64,000 bases of DNA from Mycolicibacterium mageritense. Lineage in GTDB: Bacteria > Actinomycetota > Actinomycetes > Mycobacteriales > Mycobacteriaceae. The stretch is from contig NZ_AP022567.1 of assembly GCF_010727475.1 (NCBI RefSeq), forward strand, positions 310,001 to 374,000, given 5' to 3'. Shown one piece after another: positions 17,025 to 25,563 of the stretch. The position numbers and the translations under genes are program-made. Position 1 is the stretch's first letter; each line of letters begins with the position of its first letter. Below the pieces are notes generated by a model. It saw only the letters and a list, made by a program, of their open reading frames with translations. It was not told the DNA's origin and did no database searches.

Positions 17025-18254
17025 ATGACCGACACCAAACGCGGCCCGCTGCTGCTGATCCTGTTCGCCGCGCTGATGGCCGGTGCGGGCAACGGCATAT
17101 CGATCGTGGCGTTTCCGTGGCTCGTGTTGCAGCGCAACGGATCCGCCCTCGACGCATCGATCGTCGCGATGGCAGGAACGCTGCCACTGCTGGTAGCCAC
17201 CCTGATCGCCGGGGCTGCGGTTGATTACCTCGGCCGGCGCCGGGTCTCGATGCTGTCGGATCTGCTCTCGGCGCTGTCGGTCGCGGCCGTCCCGGCACTG
17301 TCCCTGGCGTTCGGGGTCGAGGCGATCAACGTCGCGGTGCTCGCGGTGCTGGCCGCGTTCGGCGCGTTCTTCGACCCCGCCGGGATGACCGCGCGCGAGA
17401 CCATGCTGCCCGAGGCCGCGGGCCGCGCCGGGTGGACCCTGGACCACGCCAACAGTGTCTACGAGGCCGTGTTCAACCTGGCCTACATCGTCGGGCCCGG
17501 CATCGGCGGCCTGCTCATCGCCACGCTCGGCGGCATCAACACCATGTGGGTGACCGCCGCGGCGTTCGGCTTCTCCATCGCGGCCATCTCGATGCTGCGG
17601 CTCGAGGGCGCAGGCCAGCCCGACCGTACCGAGCTGCCCGAAGGGGTGTGGTCCGGAATCGTCGAAGGGCTCAGATTCGTGTGGCACACCCCGGTGTTGC
17701 GCACGCTGGCGATCGTCGACCTGGTCGCGACGGGGCTGTACATGCCGATGGAGAGCGTGCTGTTCCCGAAGTACTTCACCGACCGCAACGAGCCCGCGCA
17801 ACTGGGGTGGGTGCTGATGGCGTTGAGCATCGGCGGACTCGTCGGCGCGCTCGGCTACGCGGTGATGTCGAAGTACCTGAGCCGCCGGGCCACGATGCTG
17901 ATCGCGGTGATCACCCTGGGAGTGGCGATGACGGTCATCGCGTTCCTGCCGCCGCTGCCGCTGATCCTGGTGCTGTGCGCGATCGTCGGGTTCGTCTACG
18001 GACCGATCGCGCCGATCTACAACTACGTCATGCAGACCAAGGCGCCCTCACACCTGCGCGGGCGCGTGGTCGGTGTGATGGGATCGCTCGCCTACGCCGC
18101 GGGCCCGCTGGGTCTGGTGGTGGCCGGACCGCTGGCCGACGCCGCCGGGCTGCACGCGACCTTCCTGGCGTTGTCGCTGCCCATGCTGGTGCTCGGCCTG
18201 GTCGCGATAGCACTGCCCGCGCTGCGGCAGCTGGACTCCGACACGCGTCACTGA
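17025..18254 (+). CDS. tap: Tap-type MFS multidrug efflux pump (Rv1258c-like)
   Basis: 409-aa inner-membrane transporter with about 12 helices. The MFS loop motif YLGRRRVSM lies after helix 2. Segments such as SIVAFPWLVLQR, MESVLFPKYFTD and HLRGRVVGVM closely match M. tuberculosis Tap, which exports tetracycline, aminoglycosides and other drugs. It is divergent from udgB and followed by a GlcD-like oxidase, as in H37Rv. Confidence 0.9.
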   Translation: MTDTKRGPLLLILFAALMAGAGNGISIVAFPWLVLQRNGSALDASIVAMAGTLPLLVATLIAGAAVDYLGRRRVSMLSDLLSALSVAAVPALSLAFGVEAINVAVLAVLAAFGAFFDPAGMTARETMLPEAAGRAGWTLDHANSVYEAVFNLAYIVGPGIGGLLIATLGGINTMWVTAAAFGFSIAAISMLRLEGAGQPDRTELPEGVWSGIVEGLRFVWHTPVLRTLAIVDLVATGLYMPMESVLFPKYFTDRNEPAQLGWVLMALSIGGLVGALGYAVMSKYLSRRATMLIAVITLGVAMTVIAFLPPLPLILVLCAIVGFVYGPIAPIYNYVMQTKAPSHLRGRVVGVMGSLAYAAGPLGLVVAGPLADAAGLHATFLALSLPMLVLGLVAIALPALRQLDSDTRH

Positions 18255-18332
18255 CCCTGCGGCCGGGGCGGGAAAGTGCGAGTGCCCCGCGCCCTCGCCG
18301 CAGACCCGACCGGCCGCCCTAGGATCACAAAT

Positions 18333-19688
<1,356 letters not shown>

Positions 19689-19691
19689 CCG

Positions 19692-20564
19692 TCAGGTCAG
19701 CCCGAGCGACGTGAGCAGGCTGCCGGTGCGCCAGAAGACCAATCCCGCGAACAGCACGAGGGCCGCGACCGAAGCCGCGGCCTGCACCGCGGTGCGCTGC
19801 TTGCGTGGCGGGTAGACGAAAGCCGCGGCGATCGCCGCGCCGGTCACCAGGCCGCCGAGATGGCCCTGCCAGCTGATCGCCCCCGTGCCGAGCGCCGGCC
19901 CGACGAACGTGAACACCAGGTTGATGCCGATGACCACGGCCACCCATTTCACGTCGAGATTGAGCCGCCGGGCCACCACGAAGACCGCACCGAACAGACC
20001 GAAGATCGCGCCTGAGGCACCGGCCGTCGGGGTGTTGGGCGCAGACAGCAGATAGACCAGCACCGACCCGCCGAGCCCGCTCAGCGCATATAGCACGCCG
20101 AACCGCAGCCGGCCCAGCCAGCCCTCAAGCGGCGGCCCCACCACATACAACGCCCACATGTTGAACAGCAGATGCGCGGCGCCGTAGTGCAGGAACATCG
20201 ACGTCCCCAGCCGGTAGTACTGGTCATAGACCGCAACGCCGTTGGGCCACAACGTCAGGTCGTCGGTCAGGTTGTGGACGGCCATCTGCAGCACGAACAT
20301 CAGCACGTTCAGCGCGATGAGCGTGTAGGTGAGCACCGGTGCGCCCTGCCGGGCGACCCCACCGAACTGGGTGCGTGGTGCGCGCACGGACTTGGCGCCC
20401 TCGTCGACGCACTCGACGCACTGGTGCCCGACGGCGGCAGCGCGCATGCAGTCGGGGCAGATGTAGCGGCCGCAGCGCGTGCAGCTGACGTACGTCGGCC
20501 GGTCCGGGTGCCGGTAACAGGCCGGTGTCTCGGCAGGCGACTGCTGCGGATAGGGGTAGCTCAC
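19692..20564 (-). CDS. Rhomboid intramembrane serine protease with N-terminal zinc-finger (Rv0110 type)
   Basis: 290 aa. Residues 16-52 hold a B-box-like zinc finger (CYRH, CTRCGRYICPDC, HQCVEC). Six or more membrane helices follow. The catalytic Ser is S184 in GASGAIFG and the catalytic His is H235 in GHLGG. Rhomboids cleave membrane helices of other proteins. It is convergent with the GlcD-like gene (stops 3 bases apart). Confidence 0.92.
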   Translation of the reverse strand: MSYPYPQQSPAETPACYRHPDRPTYVSCTRCGRYICPDCMRAAAVGHQCVECVDEGAKSVRAPRTQFGGVARQGAPVLTYTLIALNVLMFVLQMAVHNLTDDLTLWPNGVAVYDQYYRLGTSMFLHYGAAHLLFNMWALYVVGPPLEGWLGRLRFGVLYALSGLGGSVLVYLLSAPNTPTAGASGAIFGLFGAVFVVARRLNLDVKWVAVVIGINLVFTFVGPALGTGAISWQGHLGGLVTGAAIAAAFVYPPRKQRTAVQAAASVAALVLFAGLVFWRTGSLLTSLGLT

Positions 20565-20585
20565 GGCGCCGAGCCTAACCCGATG

Positions 20586-21179
20586 TCAGGGCGGTGGTTG
20601 CGGCAGCGGATGGGCGCCTTGAGGACGTAGGCCGTCGAAGATGATCGCAAGGTAACGCCGCCACAGCTCGGGTGCCGGGTCGGGCAGGTTCTCGACTGCA
20701 TGAACGGGTGCACACATCAACAGGAAGACATCCATCGCGGTGATGTCAGAGCGTATGGCACCGGCGTCGCGAGCCTTCGCGACGAGTTCCCCGATACGCG
20801 TGAGCAGTTCGTCGCGGACCGCGGTCACGCGTGAGTCACCGTCGCTGACCGACTGCAGGAACGTCAGGTCGTGTTGCTGGCGCTGGTGGGCGGCCACGGT
20901 CAGGAACTCGAGCAGCGCCGCCCCGGGATCCGGCGCGTCCGCCAGCCGGTGCGCAACGCACGCGAGCGTGGCGACGTGTCCGCAGACGATCGAGGCGATC
21001 AGATCCTCTTTCGTCGCGAAGTGACGAAACACCGTGCCCTTGGCCACGCCCGCGCGGCGCGCGATGTCGGCCACCGACGCCTCAAGGCCCCGTTCGGCGA
21101 ACTCTTCTTCGGCCGCAGCCAGGAGCAACTCGCGGTTGCGGGCTGCATCCGCGCGGAGCGGCCGAACAGGTGACGTCAC
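20586..21179 (-). CDS. TetR-family repressor
   Basis: 197 aa. The N-terminal helix-turn-helix is IARRAGVAKGTVFRHFATKE (about 40-59). The C-terminal ligand domain is typical of the group that carries a SBP_bac/TetR_C extension. GTG at 21179. It is divergent from the SDR gene at 21275; two matching palindromes lie between, so it very likely represses itself and that gene. Confidence 0.88.
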   Translation of the reverse strand: MTSPVRPLRADAARNRELLLAAAEEEFAERGLEASVADIARRAGVAKGTVFRHFATKEDLIASIVCGHVATLACVAHRLADAPDPGAALLEFLTVAAHQRQQHDLTFLQSVSDGDSRVTAVRDELLTRIGELVAKARDAGAIRSDITAMDVFLLMCAPVHAVENLPDPAPELWRRYLAIIFDGLRPQGAHPLPQPPP

Positions 21180-21197
21180 GACATGAGGCTAACAAGT

Positions 21198-21253
21198 TGA
21201 CCGTGCGGTCACGTTACGCCTACCGTGACAGAGTCAACATGACCGATAGGTCA
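21198..21253. promoter_or_regulatory. Twin TetR operators TGACCGNNCGGTCA
   Basis: TGACCGTGCGGTCA (21198-21211) is a perfect palindrome. TGACCGATAGGTCA (21240-21253) matches it with one arm mismatch. The centres are 42 bp apart, four helical turns. A weaker TGACAGAGTCA lies between (21226-21236). They sit between the divergent TetR and SDR genes; the downstream copy ends 21 bases before the SDR start. Confidence 0.72.
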
Positions 21254-21274
21254 CCTTTTCGGTTCGGAGGTCAC

Positions 21275-21988
21275 ATGAAGCTGCACGGCGCCACCGCCCT
21301 GGTCACAGGTTCGAATCGCGGGCTCGGCCACCATTTCGCGGTCGAACTCCTCGCGCGGGGCGCGAAGGTCTACGCCACCGCACGGCGGCCCGAACTTGTC
21401 GAGGTACCCGGGGCCGAGATCCTGCGCCTTGACATCACCGACCCTGCGTCGGTCGCGGAGGTCGCAGAACTGGCAGGCGACGTCGACGTGTTGATCAACA
21501 ACGCGGCGGACACCGCCGGTGGGAACCTCGTGTCCGGCGACCTGGACGCGATCCGGTCGACGATGGACTCGAACTACTACGGCACTCTCGCGATGATCCG
21601 GGCGTTCGCGCCGATCCTGGCCCGCAACGGGGGCGGCGCCATCCTCAACGTGCTTTCGGCCGCGGCGTGGACCACCGTCGACGGCAACACCGCCTACGCC
21701 GCCGCCAAATCCGCCGAATGGGGACTGACCAACGGCGTCCGGATCGAACTCGCCGACCAGGGAACCCTCGTCGCCGCCCTGGTCCCCGGACTGGTCGGCA
21801 CCCAGACGTTGTTCGACTTCGCCGAGAGAACAGGCATCCCACTGCCCGAAGATGACGTGGTCGACCCGGCCGACTTGGCGCGGTTGGCCCTCGACGGGCT
21901 CGAAGCCGGGGACATCGAAATCCTGGACCGTATCGGCGCCGACGCCAAGGCCGGCCTTGCCGGGCCGCCCCGGGCGTTCGCGTTGTAG
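21275..21988 (+). CDS. Short-chain dehydrogenase under TetR control
   Basis: 237 aa. The cofactor loop TGSNRGLGHH is at about 10-19, NNAAD replaces the usual NNAG, and the catalytic tetrad includes a Ser near LSAAAW and YAAAK. ATG at 21275 is preceded by GGAGG at good spacing. The substrate is unknown. Its stop lies 6 bases from the stop of the convergent amidohydrolase gene. Confidence 0.87.
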   Translation: MKLHGATALVTGSNRGLGHHFAVELLARGAKVYATARRPELVEVPGAEILRLDITDPASVAEVAELAGDVDVLINNAADTAGGNLVSGDLDAIRSTMDSNYYGTLAMIRAFAPILARNGGGAILNVLSAAAWTTVDGNTAYAAAKSAEWGLTNGVRIELADQGTLVAALVPGLVGTQTLFDFAERTGIPLPEDDVVDPADLARLALDGLEAGDIEILDRIGADAKAGLAGPPRAFAL

Positions 21989-21994
21989 CGGCGT

Positions 21995-22972
21995 TTACCG
22001 CTGTATGTGTCCGATGACGTTGTCCCAGTTGCGATAAGCGATCTTTTCCTGATCGTCGCGCTCCAGTGGAGCCGTGGTGACAAAGTCGCGGGCCGCGAAA
22101 TCCTGCGGGCTGTTGAACGGGTAGTCCGACGCGTGCATGACACGGTCGACGCCGACGACTTCGATGGCCCAGCGAAGGTAGCGGTGGCTCGCGATACCGC
22201 CAGGGGTGACGTAAACGTTGGTGTGGAAGTAGTCGATCAGCGGCCGCTGCAGGCTGGCGAACCGATCGAGCACGGCGATGCGGTCGAGATAGAACAACAC
22301 CATTTCGCCCCAGTGCCCGAGGATGATTCGGAGGTTCGGGAAGCGGTCGAACACGCCTGCCAGTATCAGCCGCAGCAGTGCGATCCCGGTCTGGTAGTGC
22401 CATCCGGGGGCACCGGTGCCCAGAATTCCGTCGACGGAATCCCCGAGGCCCCGGTAGTACGTGGTGTCCACGGCGGCGGCCGGCCGGCTCGGGTGCAGAT
22501 ACACCGGGGCGCGGTGGTGGTCGGCGGCCTCGAAGATGTCCCAGTACCGCTTGTCGTCGAGAAAATCGTTGCCCGCCATGGTGTGCAGCATGACGCCGTG
22601 CAGGCCGAGATCGGCGATGCAGCGCCCGAGTTCGCCCGCCGCCGCAGCCGGTGACGATGTGGCCAGCGTCGCGAAACCTTGAAAACGGTCCGGGTGACGA
22701 CGCACGGCGTCGGCGAGGACGTCGTTGGTCGGCGCCTGTAGGGCAACAGCCTCGGCTTCGGGGAACTGCTGCAGGCCGGGCGTGGTCACCGACAGCACCG
22801 CGGTGTCGATCCCTGCCTGGTCCATGTCGCGCAGTCGGCCTTCGCCGAGATCGACCAACGGCGCGGCGGCCCTTTCCGTCATCTGCGTCGTCAAGCCTTC
22901 GCCCCCATGCCGTCGCCATGCGGCGAACAAGTCGGCGGTCGCCATATGTTCTTCAAGGCCAACGATTTTCAT
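21995..22972 (-). CDS. Amidohydrolase-2 family protein (ACMSD/resorcylate decarboxylase-like)
   Basis: 325 aa, TIM-barrel metal-dependent hydrolase or decarboxylase. Metal and catalytic motifs are GLEEHM near the start, YLHPSRP, IILGHWGEM and HASDYPFNSP. This group includes gamma-resorcylate decarboxylases and ACMSD, so aromatic acid decarboxylation is possible. It lies 10 bases after the quinone oxidoreductase on the same strand and is therefore likely its operon partner. Confidence 0.86.
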   Translation of the reverse strand: MKIVGLEEHMATADLFAAWRRHGGEGLTTQMTERAAAPLVDLGEGRLRDMDQAGIDTAVLSVTTPGLQQFPEAEAVALQAPTNDVLADAVRRHPDRFQGFATLATSSPAAAAGELGRCIADLGLHGVMLHTMAGNDFLDDKRYWDIFEAADHHRAPVYLHPSRPAAAVDTTYYRGLGDSVDGILGTGAPGWHYQTGIALLRLILAGVFDRFPNLRIILGHWGEMVLFYLDRIAVLDRFASLQRPLIDYFHTNVYVTPGGIASHRYLRWAIEVVGVDRVMHASDYPFNSPQDFAARDFVTTAPLERDDQEKIAYRNWDNVIGHIQR

Positions 22973-22982
22973 GTGATTCTCC

Positions 22983-23960
22983 TCAGACCGTGACGACAAT
23001 CTTGCCCACCTGCCGCCCCTGCTCGAGGTAACGGTGCGCGTCGGCGACGCCGGTGAACGCGAACACCCGGTCAACGGTGGGGCGAAGCGCTTGACTGCGC
23101 AGCCCGGCGGCCAGGAACGACGCGATCCGCCGTACCGCGACCGGGTCGAGCGTGTGCTCGAAGCTCGCGTAGCGGTGGATCGTGATGGGCTTCATGGGAA
23201 ACGACGCAGGGCGAGGATCCAGCCAGCCGACGGTCACGAGCGTTCCCCCGACCTTCGCGGCGCCGGCCAGTTCGGCAAGCCCCGGGCCCATCACCGAGTC
23301 GACGATGATGTCGACGCCGTCGCCGTCGCTGTGGCGCCTGGCGGCCTCGGCGACGTTTTCGCTGTCGGACGTGATCACCACGGCCGCACCGGCGTTCAGC
23401 AGTGCTTCCGTCTTGTCGGAACTGCGTGTGACGGCGAGCGGAACCGCGCCGATCTGGTTGGCGATCTGGATGGCGGCCAGACCCACCCCGCTCGACGCCG
23501 CGGTGATCAGTACTTGGTCACCGGGGCGCATCCCGGCTTTCTCGACGAGCGCACCATAAGCGGTGGAGTACGACACCCACAGAGCGGCGGCGCCGACCGC
23601 GTCGATGCCGTCGGGGCGCGCGATCACCCGGGCGGCCGGGACGATCGTGTACTCGGCGTACGTGCCACGCACGTCGGCGTCGGGCACCGCGGTGATGATG
23701 ACCTCGTCGCCGATGGAGACCCCGTCGACGCCTGCACCGACCGCGTCGACGGTACCGGTGCCCTCAACACCGAGGCGCGCATGCGGGAGCCGGATCGGCG
23801 CGGGCGACTCCCCCACGCGCATCATCTGATCGAGCCGGTTGACCCCGAATGCCTCGATTCTGACCCGTAATTCACCCGGACCCGGCTCACTGACCGGCTC
23901 GTCGACGATCCGCAGCACGTCGGGTCCACCGAACTCGTCGAATACGACGACTGCTGCCAT
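22983..23960 (-). CDS. NADPH:quinone oxidoreductase (zinc-independent MDR family)
   Basis: 325 aa. The N-terminal GroES-like domain (FGVNRLDQMMRVG) lacks zinc ligands, and the dinucleotide loop TAASSGVGLAAIQ follows. These enzymes reduce quinones or conjugated enones with NADPH. It is the first gene of a two-gene operon with the amidohydrolase and is divergent from a TetR regulator, suggesting inducible detoxification or aromatic catabolism. Confidence 0.87.
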   Translation of the reverse strand: MAAVVVFDEFGGPDVLRIVDEPVSEPGPGELRVRIEAFGVNRLDQMMRVGESPAPIRLPHARLGVEGTGTVDAVGAGVDGVSIGDEVIITAVPDADVRGTYAEYTIVPAARVIARPDGIDAVGAAALWVSYSTAYGALVEKAGMRPGDQVLITAASSGVGLAAIQIANQIGAVPLAVTRSSDKTEALLNAGAAVVITSDSENVAEAARRHSDGDGVDIIVDSVMGPGLAELAGAAKVGGTLVTVGWLDPRPASFPMKPITIHRYASFEHTLDPVAVRRIASFLAAGLRSQALRPTVDRVFAFTGVADAHRYLEQGRQVGKIVVTV

Positions 23961-24009
23961 GCGTGACTCCTTGGGGATGATGTTTGATGGCTAGTCCCAT
24001 TCTTTATAC

Positions 24010-24021
24010 ACTCGTTCAAGT
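24010..24021. promoter_or_regulatory. Candidate TetR operator
   Basis: ACTCGTTCAAGT is a 12-base imperfect palindrome (arms ACTCG and CAAGT, one mismatch). It lies next to TTTATA in the 85-base gap between the quinone oxidoreductase and TetR genes. A second short inverted repeat, ATGG...CCAT, is at 23987-24000. Confidence 0.35.
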
Positions 24022-24045
24022 AATGCAAGCGCTGAGGAGGCGACA

Positions 24046-24603
24046 ATGGCCGGACGGCCGGTGGATCATCAAAGACGGGCCGAGTTGCTGGATGCCATCG
24101 TCGATTACGCCGTCGAGCAGGGCTTCTCCGAGCTGACGTGGCGCCCGGTCGCCGCCGCGCTGGGTGTCACGTCGAACACGCTCGTGCATCACTTCGGCAC
24201 CAAAGAACAGATGTTCTCGGCCGTCCTCGAACGCCTACGGGCGCGCATCGTCGCCGACACCGACGAGCTGCTGGGCGAGCACCCGGATCTGGCGACCGCT
24301 GCCCGCGTGACATGGGAACGGACGTCGGATCCGAAGCGCGGGCTGGAGTTTCGGTTGTTCTTCGCCGTGTACGGCCGCGCGCTGCAAGCCCCGCAGCAGT
24401 TCTCGGACTTTCTGGATCGGGTGGTCGCCGACTGGATCCGCGCGCTCATTGAGATGCAGGGCCCCGACGTGGATCCCGGGACGGCAAAGCGGCGCGCAAC
24501 GCTCGTGATCGCAACGATTCGCGGCCTGCTCCTCGACCTGCTGACCACCGGCGACCACGACCGGGTTCATGACGCGGCGGAGGCATTTCTGGCCGCCCTG
24601 TGA
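24046..24603 (+). CDS. TetR-family regulator
   Basis: 185 aa. The helix-turn-helix is VAAALGVTSNTLVHHFGTKE (about 35-54). ATG at 24046 is preceded by GAGGAGG. It is divergent from the quinone oxidoreductase-amidohydrolase pair and probably represses it. It is the last backbone-like gene before the lower-G+C island. Confidence 0.86.
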   Translation: MAGRPVDHQRRAELLDAIVDYAVEQGFSELTWRPVAAALGVTSNTLVHHFGTKEQMFSAVLERLRARIVADTDELLGEHPDLATAARVTWERTSDPKRGLEFRLFFAVYGRALQAPQQFSDFLDRVVADWIRALIEMQGPDVDPGTAKRRATLVIATIRGLLLDLLTTGDHDRVHDAAEAFLAAL

Positions 24604-24620
24604 CCTGCGTAGTGCACAGC

Positions 24621-24686
24621 GTCCCACCACCTGTCATCGCGGACTTCGTCCCACGCCAATGTCATTTATGGGTCAACAGATGTCAT
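24621..24686. repeat. Three degenerate direct repeats ending in TGTCAT; possible IS end remnant
   Basis: GTCCCAC...TGTCAT occurs at 24621-24637 and 24648-24665, and a third, weaker copy (GGTCAAC then TGTCAT) ends at 24686. Multiple short terminal repeats of this kind are typical of IS21-like ends. No transposase is present. The rest of the 24604-24876 gap shows no gene; sampled G+C here is near 42%. Confidence 0.4.
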
Positions 24687-24876
24687 GAACAAAGTTGTCG
24701 GGTAAGTCCTTGATTGCTACTCAGTGGAGCGGTCCCTACCTCTGCGTGCGCTGACGGTAAGTTCGCCAACTGACTTTACGCCGGTCGGTAATGCGCGGAG
24801 TGCCCCGTCAGCCCTTTGGTACACGGCCACGAGGTTGCACCCCACTCGCGGGTTTCATAGGTTGCCAATGACCGAT

Positions 24877-25563
24877 CTAGGGTGTCTGATGCGCTTCGCT
24901 TGACACGGGAGCGAATTGAATCCAAACGTGCTTCAGGTCGATCGTTACGTCGGCTGTTCGGTGGTGTGTCGATTGGTGGGTTAACCCGAAGTATTCGGTC
25001 CGGGTTTTTCCTAGGCGATGTTCGTTGCCCATCAGCGTGTGAGTAGCTACGAATCCGTTAACAGCGTCGAGTAGACCGTCCGTCGTGACCTGCTGGACGT
25101 ATCCGACCATTACCCCTAGCGGCGCGCCAGCCCCGTAGGCTGCACTAACAAAACGCTCCATCCCATTGTTCACATAGTCTCGGCACCATGTTCCATGTGA
25201 CCGCAGCCTCTTGCATTCTACGTGGACACTCAGCGGTTCGAGCGACAGATTCAGGTCTGGACGCCGGGCAGTCGTAACCGATTCTTCCCCTGTCAACATC
25301 TCGGGAGTCAGATTGATGAACTCAAGTTCGATGTTGACGTGAAAGAACTGGCTGTCAGCTCGCTTCGCCTCCTTCAGCCAGCGGTAGAGCTGTGCGGTGC
25401 AGTTCACCTCGCCCTCGTCGAAGGTGCGCCACCTATTCTGGCGCCATCGCTCCAACGCTTCGAGGATCAGTGCGTCGATCGTTTCAGGGAACTTTCGTGC
25501 CGCCTGTTGCTGAAGTGCTAATGCGACGCGGCCCGTTACGCGGCCCAGTGCTCTCTCAAGCAT
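24877..25563 (-). CDS. PD-(D/E)XK nuclease-like protein partnered with a DNA methyltransferase
   Basis: 228 aa. A possible active site is RRPDLNL (D103) followed by VHVECKRL (E116, K118), the D...ExK pattern of restriction-enzyme folds; an acidic helix (about 49-68) precedes it. No known restriction family was recognised. The start (ATG 25563; ATG 25569 also possible) overlaps the end of the methyltransferase gene, so the two are coupled. The most likely role is the cleavage subunit of a restriction-modification-like system. Nuclease activity is inferred from the motif only. Confidence 0.62.
   Translation of the reverse strand: MLERALGRVTGRVALALQQQAARKFPETIDALILEALERWRQNRWRTFDEGEVNCTAQLYRWLKEAKRADSQFFHVNIELEFINLTPEMLTGEESVTTARRPDLNLSLEPLSVHVECKRLRSHGTWCRDYVNNGMERFVSAAYGAGAPLGVMVGYVQQVTTDGLLDAVNGFVATHTLMGNEHRLGKTRTEYFGLTHQSTHHRTADVTIDLKHVWIQFAPVSSEAHQTP

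Noticed and set aside
24604..24876. tRNA gene or phage attachment site at the island edge
   Set aside because: No cloverleaf-compatible arms, CCA end or integrase could be seen.
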